Shown in pieces: positions 54,770 through 64,000 of a DNA stretch of 64,000 nucleotides. Below the pieces are notes generated by a model. The model was not told the origin of the DNA. It was given only the letters and a program-made list of their open reading frames with translations, and made no database searches. The stretch's first letter is position 1. Every line of letters starts with the position of its first letter. This stretch comes from Mactra quadrangularis (Eukaryota; Mollusca; Bivalvia; Venerida; Mactridae), in NCBI GenBank assembly GCA_025267735.1, contig CM046304.1, forward strand, positions 7,750,001 to 7,814,000, read 5' to 3'. A program made the translations under genes and the position numbers.

Positions 54770-55740
54770 GGACCATACATAACTCCATGTTAAATAAAAT
54801 TATCAGGACATGCCAATGAGATGCGAATTTCTTTTCTGTATTGATGGTTTCCATAAAATGTTGTTGAAATCAATCCAGCTGTTGCAAAGAAATAGCAATA
54901 TTTCTCAATATGAACACTGCACAATTAATCAAGGGCAATAACTCTGTGCTGAAAGGTCTGACTGGAACAAGGCGACGATATGCGCGTCTCCTCTAGATAT
55001 TGATGATTCCCATAAAGTTTCGCTGAATTCCAGCCAGTAGTTGCAGAGAAGTAGCGCGGAAACAATTTTTCCTCTATATGCATACTGCATAACTAATCAA
55101 GGGCCATAACTCTGAGTTAAAGGGTCTGACCGGAACAAGCTGACGATATGCGCATCTGCTCTTAATATTGGTGATTCCCATAAAGTTTCGTTGAATTCCA
55201 GCCAGTAGTTGCAGAAAAGTAGCGCGGAAACGATTTTTACTCCATATGCATACTGCATAACTAATCAAGGGCCATAACTCTGAGTTAAAGTGTCTGACCG
55301 GAACAAGCTGACGATATGCGCATCTCCTCTTGGTATTGAAGGTTCCCATAAAGTTTCGTTGAATTCCAGCCATTAGTTGCAGAGAAGTAGTGCGGAAACG
55401 TCTTTTACTCTATATGCATACTACATAACTAATTAAGGGCCATAACTCTGAGTTAAAGGGTCTGACCGGAACAAGCTGACGATATGCGCATCTCCTCTTG
55501 GTATTGAAGGTTCCCATAAAGTTTCGTTGAATTCCAGCCATTAGTTGCAGAGAAGTAGTGCGGAAACGTCTTTTACTCTATATGCATACTACATAACTAA
55601 TTAAGGGCCATAACTCTGAGTTAAAGGGTCTGACCGGAACAAGCTGACGATATGCGCATCTCCTCTTGATATTGGTGATTCCCATAAAGTTTCGTTGAAT
55701 TTCAGCCAGTAGTTGCAGAGAAATACTCCGGAAACGAAAT
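54770..55740 (+). repeat. 168-bp tandem array, about five units
   Basis: The anchor GGGC(C)ATAACTCTG falls at 54933, 55101, 55269, 55437 and 55605, exactly 168 bases apart. Other unit words are GACGATATGCGC, CCCATAAAGTTTCG and CCAGCCAGTAGTTGCAG. The units anchored at 55269 and 55437 are nearly identical over their shared length, the first is diverged. The array ends with GGACGGACGGACAACGCC and CGGCGGGGGATAATGAG at 55742-55802. Confidence 0.95.
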
Positions 55741-55802
55741 TCGGACGGACGGACAACGCCAAAACTATATCCCCCTCCCTATTCCATCGGCGGGGGATAA
55801 TG

Positions 55803-56278
55803 AGTTTATAGACTTGGTACTTAGTATGGTTCATGGCTTTTCCACACATGGCTTTTCCACACCCAGTCACACGTTATAAATATTTTTTAGATCAAGGTGT
55901 AAAATATTATGGGTCAAATTTAAATAATATGATCCACATATGTAATATAGAGGGAAAACATATACATGTAATTAGACAGTGTTGTAAGCATCTAATATTG
56001 TTTACAATTTTATGGATGAAAAAAGCACATATACATGAATAATATATAAACTCATTAGTTCAAGTTTGAAAATATAAAATCCTTATGATTAATTATTTTA
56101 AATAATTTTTGTTAGATGAATAAAGTGTAAAAACAAAACCTGTCTTTTTATAATTATGAACAAGTAACAAATGTGAAAACCAAATTAAAGCCAGATTTTA
56201 CCCGGATGGATTGAATAGAGAACTAAGTTATATTCCCATGGAAGAAATTCAAAGTTTATCAATTAAAGCATGATCTCT
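55803..56278. other. No gene seen
   Basis: AT-rich; a short direct duplication ATGGCTTTTCCACAC at about 55832 and 55848. Confidence 0.4.
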
Positions 56279-56697
56279 TTATAGGGCAACCTGGAGGAAA
56301 TAGATATTGTTGTCGAATGCCATGGTAAAAGTATCAAAATCCGTGTCAGTAATTACATTAAGTAATTCTACATCTGTCATGTTGTCTTCAACAGAATCGG
56401 TACTAGAATTGATATTGTTCAAATCATCTCCTGCTTCACATTGATCAATAACCGAATTATCCGATTTTTCTGCTTTATCTAATCTGAGCGATGGCGATGA
56501 TTCAAATAGGTTTTTGGTCGTTTACATGCTGGTGATAGTGTGACTTTATAGGAGTTTTTTTTCAAATCTACGTCTGTAATTATCAGGTACAATATAGAGT
56601 GCCTATCGAGCTTCTGGAAACAGCACCAAGTCGAGTTTTCTATCTCAAAGTGTATTTTCAGCCGTAGCGGCCTTTTGATGTTCTTGTCTTGTTCCTA
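56279..56697 (-). pseudogene. Unrecognised exon-like coding stretch
   Basis: Minus strand. After a pyrimidine-rich tract and CAGGCTAG (56700) the frame reads EQDKNIKRPLRLKIHFEIEN, STWCCFQKLDRHSILYLIIT, DVDLKKNSYKVTLSPACKRP over about 60 codons without a stop. Near 56519 the frame shifts by one base and continues LFESSPSLRLDKAEKSDNSV, then an acidic Asp/Asn/Glu-rich region to a TAA at 56279. Total about 135 residues: a hydrophobic, Cys-containing part followed by an acidic tail, with AA composition typical of protein. I do not recognise the family. It could be the last exon of a host gene with one lesion, or a captured fragment in a repeat. Confidence 0.4.
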
Positions 56698-56908
56698 GCC
56701 TGAAAGAATGAAGGTAGATAAAATAACACTTTATATATACTTGTCACAGAATAGTGATAAGAAAGGATAGAAAAACTTTGCAAAAAGCAAAAAGTGTTGA
56801 TGGTAATCCATAAAAGTTGAAAGAAATGAAAATGCTATTTAACGATAACTGATGATTTATTCCACTTACCATTCATGCCGAGGTTCAATTATTTTGCTTC
56901 ATTAGTTA
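56698..56908. other. No gene seen
   Basis: Would be intron sequence if the minus-strand exon is real. No upstream exon was found. Confidence 0.3.
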
Positions 56909-57356
56909 ACACCCCGGTTACACATAGGTCGCTCTTTAATTGGTAATTTTTCTTTATCTGATCGGTTGGCATCGGTAACAGCGTTTCAGATTTTATGTGT
57001 AACCGGGTATAGGCGATGGGGATCGGAAATAGATCGGTTGTTTTTTTTTCAGTTAAAACGAAACCAGCTAGCACCAGGTGGCTTATCAGAGGCATATATA
57101 GGGTATATAGGTCATAAACAAATTGCCAATCGTTAATCCGTTTGAAGTTTTCACCGATAAAGAATTTTAAACATTTTAAAATCCGATCAGTAACTTTTCA
57201 CCTATGAATCTCATCTTTTCCCAATAGCTTGTGATAAGTGATAAATCTGTGGTTAATCAGAAATGTAGTTGATAAATCGGCGTTCGTCGGCATCGTTCTT
57301 TTCTGGAAAAAAATGAACAACCGATCAATCACCGTTCCCCATGTGTAATCGGGCCC
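56909..57356. mobile_element. Motif-saturated MITE 1 (GATCGG/CCGATC words)
   Basis: Ends CCCGGTTACACATAGG and CCCCATGTGTAATCGGGCCC are inverted. TTA before and TAA after. The interior repeats CGATCGG, ATCGGT and ACCGAT words, and CATCTTTTCCCAATAGCTTG is shared with the next element. Confidence 0.75.
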
Positions 57357-57359
57357 TAA

Positions 57360-57899
57360 GGGTCCAGTTACTCATGGTGATCGGTGAGAGATCGGTTGTT
57401 CGTTTTCCCCGTTAACAGTGGAACCAACGAACAACGATTTAGCATCGACATCACCGATTAGCAGCCGATATATCACTTATCACATGCTATTGGGAAAAGA
57501 TTGTTAAAATGTTAAAAATTCTCGATCGGTAAATATTTCAAACGAATTACCGGTTGACAAGCTGTCTATGACCGATATCCCCGATATGTCTCTGATAAGA
57601 CACCGATGTACAAATATGAATCGCCGATAGGATAAGACGGTTAGTTTTCACCGATGAGACTCATCTTTTCCCAATAGCTTGTGATAAGTGAAAAACCGGC
57701 GACTATTCGGAGACGTCGGTGTTAAATGGGTGTTCGTCGGTTCCGTTTTTAACTGGGAAAAACGAACGACCGATCTATCACCGGCTCCCATCTCCGATAC
57801 AAGGTTACTCATAAAGTAACCGATGACAACCGATCAGATTAGAGAAATAATAAACTGATTGATGATCGATTTAAGTCCGACCATATGTGTAATTGGGGT
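57360..57899. mobile_element. Motif-saturated MITE 2 (GATCGG/CCGATC words)
   Basis: Starts GGGTCCAGTTACTCATGG right after the TAA that ends MITE 1, and ends CCATATGTGTAATTGGGG. The interior has CACTTATCACATGCTATTGG on one strand and its reverse complement near 57665, plus many CCGAT words. Same family as MITE 1, inserted end to end. Confidence 0.7.
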
Positions 57900-57960
57900 G
57901 CGATGGGCGCCGTAAAATGACATAGAGTTTTGTTGATACGGCGTTAAACCCAGTAAAACA
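57897..57960 (+). mobile_element. SINE tail fragment
   Basis: GGGCGCCGTAAAATGACATA and TTGATACGGCGTTAAACCCA, the LINE-like SINE tail without a head, then A-rich sequence. Confidence 0.8.
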
Positions 57961-58439
57961 ATAACTGGGTGTAGCAAAACGTACAGTGCTTGTCACGAAA
58001 ACAAACAGCGAACAGTTATATACAATGTATACAGAAATACTGAATGTATGCAGTATTCTTTCCATGCAATATTCTACTTAGTGTAAAATTGAAGGCGATT
58101 ATAAGCATATTGATCCAAGGTGTATAATTTGAGCAAACCTTGTAGAGGACCTATAATACAAGCCAAGTTTAGTAACTGTTGGCATGTTAAATTAACTATA
58201 CTATTTAATAAATTGTAGACTATGTACGCATGCACACACACTAGCTTATATATATATATTGTAGTTTATGTAAAACTAAAACTCGTGTAAAACAATCTTA
58301 CGTTTCACAATTTCTTTTTGTATCTTAATTATAAATGACCAAACAAGTCTTCTAAAACATCTTCCTATAGATACTGAAACAAAAAAATATAATAATCAGA
58401 TGTTGAACAAGAATCGGTCTACAGTATATCCATCTTTTT
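57961..58439. other. No gene seen
   Basis: AT-rich, with a short TA run near 58245. Confidence 0.4.
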
Positions 58440-58547
58440 TTGTAACTCCAGTGTATTAATTAAAATTAAGTTTTGTGTAAAAGAATTCCTGATAGATGCT
58501 GGCAGCAATAAGACAGATTTTATATACAAAAAATCAACTTTTGCTTA
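58440..58547 (-). repeat. Repeat C fragment
   Basis: Reverse complement of 51272-51400: AAGCAAAAGTT, TTTTGTATATAAAATCTGTC and TGCCAGCATCTA on the minus strand. It ends at the TTA where the next element begins. Confidence 0.75.
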
Positions 58548-59294
58548 GGGCCCCGTTACACCAAACTAGTTCTCAGAACGTTAACCCCGTCCTAAAAATA
58601 TTGCGAAACTGGTTGTGAACGAGTTAGAACGTGCCGTTTAAGTCGAAAAATATCAGCTATACGACCATAGTTCGTTCAGAACCAGTTCCCATTTCGTGCA
58701 TTTCGTTTTTATCCCGTCTGTAGTCTGTTTGTATCGAGTTCAAATCGGGTAAAATTGCTCGTTCTCGTCACGAGACACCGTCTACAACTAGTCCAAACCG
58801 TTCGTAGTCAATTTCAACCCGTTCATAACTAGTTCTTCTAAGCTCCTTTACTATTGACCATCCCGTTTAAGACAGTTCAACTCGTTCTAAGTACGTTCCA
58901 ATCTCGTTCTTTGGGCGTTCTGAACGTAATGACGTCACGTTCTGATCCGATTGCTATGAAAATCCTGGACGTTTCTACCCATTGGCATTCTCGTTCCGCG
59001 GTACAAGCTGTGAGGACACAATTTGTCAAGCATCGCTATGACCATCACGCCTCCAAAAAGGAACAGAGCCAGAAAGACGGCGCGTGTTAAGACAATCGCT
59101 TCCAAACGATCCAAAATCACTTGCTTAAATGAAGCTCTTGAAGTTAAGCCACAGGATTCTGAGCCTCCAGAGCCAGTCTATGAAAATGACCGTAGAAAGT
59201 TGCTACTACGTTTAGTCCGTTTTTCTCCTCTGTTTTTGGGACCTCTCCGCGGCGAGGAGGAGAAACATGTGCCCATTATGTAGGTGCTAGTTGC
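58548..59294 (+). mobile_element. Harbinger-like element remnant
   Basis: Begins GGGCCCCGTTACACC directly after TTA (58545-58547). The related sequence at 51270 has the uninterrupted site (TTTTGCTTAACACC), consistent with a TTA insertion. The first 350 bases are packed with CGTTC/GAACG words. The distal end is not found; the I/Nimb LINE takes over near 59295. Confidence 0.6.
59038..59283 (+). CDS. Small basic protein ORF, unrecognised
   Basis: 81 codons from ATG 59038. The first 30 residues are Arg/Lys rich (PPKRNRARKTARVKTIASKR), then an acidic linker (EVKPQDSEPPEPVYENDRRK) and a hydrophobic/basic end. It lies inside the Harbinger-like remnant and may be the start of one of its proteins, or chance. 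The downstream part is missing. Confidence 0.3.
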   Translation: MTITPPKRNRARKTARVKTIASKRSKITCLNEALEVKPQDSEPPEPVYENDRRKLLLRLVRFSPLFLGPLRGEEEKHVPIM

Positions 59295-59881
59295 GCCTGC
59301 ATGATGGGCATATGACCAACACCAAAACTGCCCGTTTGCCGTGGGCAGCGTCCCGTAACCGGGAAAGGAGGATCCTGGTAGTTGAGGGAGACCCAGGGAT
59401 CTCCAGTCTTTCCAACACACTACTTTGGCCTCTGATTCAGGGTAGACGGGTGTCCAAGTGGGCCCGACTTGGTCAATCGGCTGGCGATGCCTTGCCCTTG
59501 AATAGTTGCATACTTGCAAAAGCCATTTTATTTATGTAAGTTCATGTGCTCCTTTATGTACACACTCCCCAAAATAACCAACATTGCTAGCATGCTCTCA
59601 ATTTGAAAAACCATATGTGTACTTTATTAATATTTGCATGTGTTTACTGAATATTGAGTACTTTTTTTTAAGTATATACGTTGAAAACACCTATTCAAGA
59701 AGGCGGTGGCTCATGGGCCAATTGTGTTGATTGTAATCATTTGCAATTACATGCAAATATTTATCTCAGTCTCAGGTATCCTTGTGGTGCGGAGGCTGGA
59801 TACCCGCCTCCATTGTGCTTCCCCTTGTTGGAGTCCGAGGTGGCTGGGGAACCTGAGGGATGAATCATTATTAACTCAACC
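59295..59881 (+). other. 5' untranslated region of the LINE
   Basis: GC-richer than the surroundings (GTGGGCAGCGTCCCGTAACC, GGGTGTCCAAGTGGGCCCGA), with no ORF in the coding frame. Its start is inferred from the change in composition after the small ORF at 59283. Confidence 0.5.
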
Positions 59882-61118
59882 ATGTATCCTTTAACCTCTT
59901 CTAAAAAACGAAGAACTGACGAATCACCCAACATTTCAAATGAACAATTAAGTCAATCATCCTTTCCACGCTTTCTCGTAGTAGAAGCGCTGGGAGATGA
60001 AAAGTTAGCACAATTAAACCCATTCATAATTGAAAAGACAATTTCATCATTGATTGGAACACCAAAATCGGTCAGGAAGCTCCGTGGTGGAGAACTCCTG
60101 ATCGAGGTTTAAAGAAAACAACAATCGGATAATTTGCTTAAGTTAAAATCTCTTTATAACATTAGGTCATTCTGCACTGTCCATAATACGCTCAATTCGT
60201 CCAAAGGAGTCATTCGCTGCCCTGACCTTGCGGAAATGACAGAGGCAGACATTGTAAAAGAGCTAAGCTCTCAATGTGTATCAAATGCCAATCGCATCTT
60301 ATCCACCAGAGACGGTAAACGTGGTCCTACACATACTTACATTTTAACTTTTGATAACCCTATCCTTCCATCTTCACTTCGAGTTGGGTATCTCAACGTT
60401 CGAGTTGAGATGTACATACCAAACCCGATGCAGTGTTACAAATGCTTTAAATATGGACATCATGAATCTAAATGCACTAGAGAGAATACATGTCGTAAAT
60501 GTAGTACTTTTCATGTTGGTCCGCTTGAAAACTGTTCTCTGGACGTCAAATGTTCAAACTGTGGGGGTAATCATTTTGCAACCTCCCGTTCTTGCTCATT
60601 CCGGAAGACAGAAACAGAAGTTCTCCGTGTTAAATATACACAAAGTTTATTCTTTCCTGATGCACGCAAGCTTGTAGAAAGTTCCAAGATTAATTCCTAT
60701 TCAGCTGCTGTATCCAAACCAGTAAAGATGGTTGATTCTGCTGTGCAGGTCAACTTATGTAAGTGTTCTCCTCTGGAAATCATTCCAGTGCAAAAACCGT
60801 CTCCTATTAATTCACGTAATACGTCTAAAGCAAGTACAAGTTCACAGACATCAACATCTTCAAGTACCTCTTCTGTACCTCAGAGGCGGGTCTCACAGGC
60901 ATCTCCGTCTCCTAAGCGGGGTGGTTGAAAGGCAATCACCCAAAAAGAAGGTAGTCCTAACCGACAGAGTTAGGAAAGCGGAAAGGGACCCTGTCCCGTG
61001 CTCCAATCGATTCGAGGCTCTTATGAGTGACATCGAGTAGATGGAGGAAGAGGACATGGGTGTCCACAGCTCTCCTCCCCGGGCTTCGGCTCAAAGTCCA
61101 GTTAAGTTTCCGAAGTAA
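59882..61118 (+). pseudogene. LINE ORF1 (gag-like zinc-knuckle protein)
   Basis: ATG 59882 opens a frame that continues, after a single TAA at 60110-60112, to 60928. Three Cys/His knuckles lie at about 60438-60600: CYKCFKYGHHESKC (CX2CX4HX4C), CRKCSTFHVGPLENC, and CSNCGGNHFATSRSC. A Ser/Thr-rich tail follows. Near 60920 one extra G shifts the frame; the other frame continues RQSPKKKVVLTDRVRKAE and FEALMSDIE, a TAG, and MEEEDMGVHSSPP, ending at 61118. ORF1 proteins of I-type LINEs bind the element RNA as a ribonucleoprotein. Three lesions inactivate it. Confidence 0.85.
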
Positions 61119-61143
61119 GTTTTTTTTTACTTTTCGTTGAACC

Positions 61144-61857
61144 ATGAGTCAAACTATACTTCAATGGAAATGTCGTGGTCTTAAATCGAGTTACAACGAT
61201 CTTCTTCTTTTACTATCGAAATACTCCCCGAAAATAGTCTGTCTTCAAGCAACATTCCTATCTACAAATGATAAAACATCAATTAAGGACTATACTCTTT
61301 ATAGTAAAATGTGTACATACACAATGAGAGCATCAGGAGGCTCAACAATTGCGGTTGCAAACTGTATCCCTCAACGACAAATTCAGTTACGAACTAATTT
61401 GCAAGCCGTTGCTGTTGAGGCAACTTTGCACAGACCTATAACAGTGTGCTCCCTTTATCTCCCTCCTAATTTATCTATTTCTGTTGATGACTTAGAAAAT
61501 TTAACTAAACAACTCCCAGAACCATTCTTTCTACTCGGCGATTTTAATGCGCATAATCCAATATGGGGAAGTACATCTACGAATAATAAAGGCAGCATTA
61601 CAGAAAAGTTCATTGATAACGTTCAACTATGCCTTTTAAATGACAAGTCACCAACTTACCTACATCCAACCACTGGAAGCTTTTCTTGTATAGACCTCAC
61701 ATTATCACATCCATCAATATACTTAGATTTTGCTTGGTCAGTGCTAGACGAACAATATGGCAGTGACCACTTTCCACTGTTGTTAACTTCAAACGACTCT
61801 GTTCCAGTAAACAACCGCTCTTATTCCAATTTCTTAAGCGAACTGGGAACAATTTAG
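61144..61857 (+). pseudogene. LINE endonuclease with altered catalytic residues
   Basis: Open for 237 codons. The APE fold is clear: ILQWKCRGLKSSYNDLLLLL, IVCLQATFLS, ASGGSTIAVANC, FFLLGDFNAHNPIWGS, FSCIDLTLSHP and SDHFPLLL. Two positions normally invariant in this group are changed: QWNCRGL is QWKCRGL and QET is QAT, so the metal-binding Asn and catalytic Glu are gone. The GDFNAHNP and SDH blocks are kept. The frame then breaks near 61835 and a TAG follows at 61855. Confidence 0.85.
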
Positions 61858-61861
61858 CAAA

Positions 61862-62550
61862 TTGTGTTCTGATAATTTAACAAGTCCGGTTTTTTCCAAC
61901 TCTACGGATAAAGCTAATCTTTTTGCGTCCACTCTATCAAAGATAGCTGATGAGTGTATTCCAAAAACTTCAATTAAAAACTCAAGTAAAATTAAAAAAC
62001 CATGGTTCAACGATGAGTGCAGAAGATCATATCGGAAACGAAAAGCAGCACTTAAAAAATTTCAGGTTTGTCCTACAGCTGCAAATCTAGACAATTATAG
62101 AATCCTACGAGCACAAGCTCGTAGAACATTTAAGTTTTCTAAACGTAAATCATGGCAGTCATATGTTTCTAAAATTAACTCCAACACTCCAATTAAAAAA
62201 GTTTGGGAAGCAGTTCGTAAAATTAACGGTAAACGCAAAAAAATCCTACTGCTCATCTGAAACAAAGATTCGAGCATTGCAAAAACAACTTAAGATATAG
62301 CCATCACGCTGGCGGAAACTTTTGAACATAATTCTTCTTCAGCACACTCGGGGAAGAATTTAAAAAGGTCAAATCTAACAAGGAAAAACAAAATATTAAT
62401 TTTCATTCTAACAACGAAGAAGAGTATAACAACCTTTTTACAATTGACGATCTATCAGATTCTATTAAACATGCCAAAGATACAGCTGCTGGCCCTGATG
62501 AAATTTATTATCAATTTTTAAAACACCTCCCATTAGTATCTCAACATTTA
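61862..62550 (+). pseudogene. LINE endonuclease-RT linker
   Basis: 61862-62260 encodes LCSDNLTSPVFSNSTDKANL, PWFNDECRRSYRKRKAALKK, RRTFKFSKRKSWQSYVSKI and KKVWEAVRKINGKRKK. After a frameshift, 62290-62550 continues to the SDSIKHAKDTAAGPDEIYYQ block. Colinear with 16448-15822 on the minus strand. Confidence 0.8.
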
Positions 62551-63029
62551 TTGCTCGATATTTTTAATGATATATGGATATCTGGTAAAATTCCAGATTC
62601 CTGGAAGCAAGCTTTAATAATACCAATACCGAAACCAGGTAAAGACAATACTGACCCCCTTAACTACCGACCAATATCTCTGACTAGTTGTATTTGTAAA
62701 ACATTTGAACGCATCGTTAATAAAAGGCTCATCTGGTATTTAGAATCAAACGGTATTATAACTAATTTCCAATCTGGTTTTCGAAAACAGCGAAGTACAA
62801 ATGATCATTTAGTACGCCTCGAAACTTTCATAAGAGAGGCTTTTGTCAATAAACAGCATGTAGTTTCAATTTTCTTCGATCTTGAGAAAGCTTACGATAC
62901 AACTTGAAAATATGGTATTCTCAAAGATTTAAAAGATGCTGGTCTAAACGGTCGACTACCTATGTTAATTTCAAGTTTTCTGTCCGACAGAAATTTTCAA
63001 GTAAAATTAGGATCAACATTATCAGAGAG
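62551..63029 (+). pseudogene. LINE RT, first copy of the palm segment
   Basis: WKQALIIPIPKPGKDN, NYRPISLTSCICKTFERIVN, GFRKQRSTNDHLVRLETFI and IFFDLEKAYDTT, then TGA in place of the Trp codon at 62905, then KYGILKDLKDAGLNGRLPML and LSDRNFQVKLGSTLSES up to the duplication joint at 63029. Confidence 0.85.
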
Positions 63030-63394
63030 CCAATACCGAAACCGGGTAAAGACAATACTGACCCCACATTTGAACGCATGGTTAATAAAAGACTCATCTG
63101 GTATTTAGAATCAAACGGTATTATAACTAATTTCCAATCTGGTTTTCGAAAACAGCGAAGTACAAATGATCATTTAGTACGCCTCGAAACATTCATAAGA
63201 GAGGCTTTTGTCAATAAACAACATGTAGTTTCAATTTTCTTTGATCTTGAGAAAGCTTACGATACAACTTGGAAATATGGTATTCTCAAAGATTTAAAAG
63301 ATGCCGGTCTAAACGGTAGACTACCTATGTTAATTTCTAGTTTTCTGTCTGACAGAAATTTTCAAGTAAAATTAGGATCAACATTATCAGAGAG
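62628..63394 (+). repeat. Tandem duplication inside the RT domain
   Basis: 62628-63029 (from CCAATACCGAAACC) is repeated as 63030-63394. The second copy lacks the 37 or so bases coding NYRPISLTSCICK. The copies are highly similar, so the duplication is recent relative to the insertion of the element. The first carries a TGA where the second has TGG. Confidence 0.85.
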
Positions 63395-63635
63395 CCACAA
63401 ACAAGAACAAGGCGTGCCACAAGGCAGTATATTATCTGTTACACTCTTTGGTCTTAAAATTAATAATATTGTTAAGGTCATAAATTCTGGTACAGATTGC
63501 TCATTATATGTAGATGACTTTTTAATCTGTTATCGATCTAAAAATATTCGAAGTATCGAACGCCAACTACAACAAAACTTGGATAAAATTCAAAAGTGGG
63601 CAACAGAAAATGGTTTTAAATTAAAATTTAAATAA
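63030..63635 (+). pseudogene. LINE RT, second copy with the catalytic YVDD
   Basis: FERMVNKRLIWYLESNGI, GFRKQRSTNDHLVRLETFI, IFFDLEKAYDTTWKYGIL, GVPQGSILSVTLFGLKINNI and SLYVDDFLICYRS, then IQKWATENGFKLKFK and a stop. Motifs A, B and C are intact here, but the frame ends before the thumb and has no intact upstream part. Confidence 0.85.
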
Positions 63636-64000
63636 AAATGTGTTCATTTTTGTCGATTAAGAAAGCATCATAATGATCCTGAACTTTACATTTCTGGCTC
63701 AAAAATCACTGTTGTAAATAAAGCTAAATTTTTAGGCGTTACATTTGATAAAAAACTCTTTTATACCACACTTAAAGTCTCAAAAAAACAAAATGTATTA
63801 AAGCTTTCAATCTACTTAAAGTACTTTCACATACTGATTGGGGATCTGATTCCCAAACATTACTTAAATTATACAGAAGTCTTGTTCGTTCAAAGCTAGA
63901 TTATGGGTCAATTGTGTACGGATCAGCACGTAAATCGTACTTACAAATGCTTGACACAATACATTACAAGGGCTTACGTGTTGCCCTTGGTGCCTTTAAA
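63636..64000 (+). pseudogene. LINE RT thumb, cut by the window end
   Basis: In shifted frames: HFCRLRKHHNDPELYISGSK, KAKFLGVTFDKKLF, LSHTDWGSDSQTLLKLYRSL, LDYGSIVYGSARKSYLQMLD and GLRVALGAFK at the edge. Parallels 15120-14760 on the minus strand. RNase H and the 3' tail must lie beyond the window. Confidence 0.85.

Larger units (their letters stand above)
59295..64000 (+). mobile_element. I/Nimb-type LINE, long copy running off the window
   Basis: Same family as 13459-17197 but with a 5' region and ORF1. Order: 5' region, ORF1 with zinc knuckles, endonuclease, RT. It is cut by the window end within the RT thumb. It has many stops and frameshifts and an internal duplication of the RT palm, so it is not autonomous. 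The exact 5' boundary is uncertain. Confidence 0.88.

Noticed and set aside
54770..55740. Regularly spaced repeats resembling a CRISPR array
   Set aside because: Whole 168-bp units are repeated, not short repeats with unique spacers, and the context is a eukaryotic nuclear genome.
55074..55870. Minus-strand ORFs with repeated peptides (RQLVPVRPFNSELWPL)
   Set aside because: Open only because the 168-bp repeat length is a multiple of three; no independent coding signal.
1..64000. A defence, secretion or biosynthetic gene cluster
   Set aside because: Every sizeable protein frame belongs to a mobile element, apart from the F-box segment and small doubtful exons; no cluster of cooperating genes is present.

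Overview
This is an AT-rich eukaryotic nuclear window dominated by transposable elements. Several repeat types (168-bp units carrying 'GGGCCATAACTCTG', 145-bp units carrying 'GGTCAAAGGTCAAGGTCA', tRNA-headed SINEs ending in a 'GGCGTTAAACCC' tail, I/Nimb-type LINEs, DIRS elements) are ones I associate with bivalve molluscs, so a bivalve is my best guess. That is an inference, not a database result. No complete multi-exon host gene is convincing. The few host-like pieces are an F-box/LRR segment near 6.9-7.6 kb, a short exon with a mitochondrial-presequence look at 40.46 kb, and an unrecognised minus-strand exon-like stretch at 56.3-56.7 kb.

Left third. 1-3.85 kb holds a minus-strand L2/CR1-like LINE broken by stops, a frameshift and two insertions. 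A 5S rRNA-derived fragment lies at 4.23 kb. 6.86-9.84 kb carries the F-box/LRR pseudogene and a decayed transposase-like gene, flanked by clusters of TGTTCTA. 13.46-17.20 kb is a 5'-truncated I/Nimb-type LINE (minus) with a clean 12-bp target-site duplication. 20.1-21.9 kb is an inverted repeat enclosing two tRNA-like sequences.

Middle. 25.3-28.9 kb is built from inverted and tandem repeats including 'GAAAAATGAGGTTCAAC' palindromes. 29.16-33.24 kb is a nest: an older repeat is split by a TA-flanked inverted-repeat element, which contains a second LINE with a 651-codon reverse-transcriptase ORF and a hairpin MITE. 34.05-37.19 kb is a 3.15-kb element with 737-bp inverted arms and a 5-bp target duplication, holding a further MITE and a SINE. 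37.9-38.5 kb is a 145-bp tandem repeat with nuclear-receptor-like half-sites.

Right third. 44.41-50.89 kb is an almost full-length DIRS (tyrosine-recombinase) retrotransposon: gag with one frameshift, intact RT-RNase H-methyltransferase-like ORF, intact overlapping recombinase ORF, matching inverted terminal repeats and a perfect 74-bp palindrome. It is interrupted at the gag/pol junction by a 1.9-kb inverted-repeat element. Then come a SINE, the 168-bp tandem array, two motif-saturated Harbinger-like MITEs, a Harbinger-like remnant, and from about 59.3 kb to the window end a second, longer copy of the I/Nimb-type LINE with ORF1 and ORF2, heavily mutated.

The window can be read as layered insertions. 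The 3' tail of the I/Nimb LINE closely resembles the tails of the SINEs, which suggests that this LINE family mobilised them.
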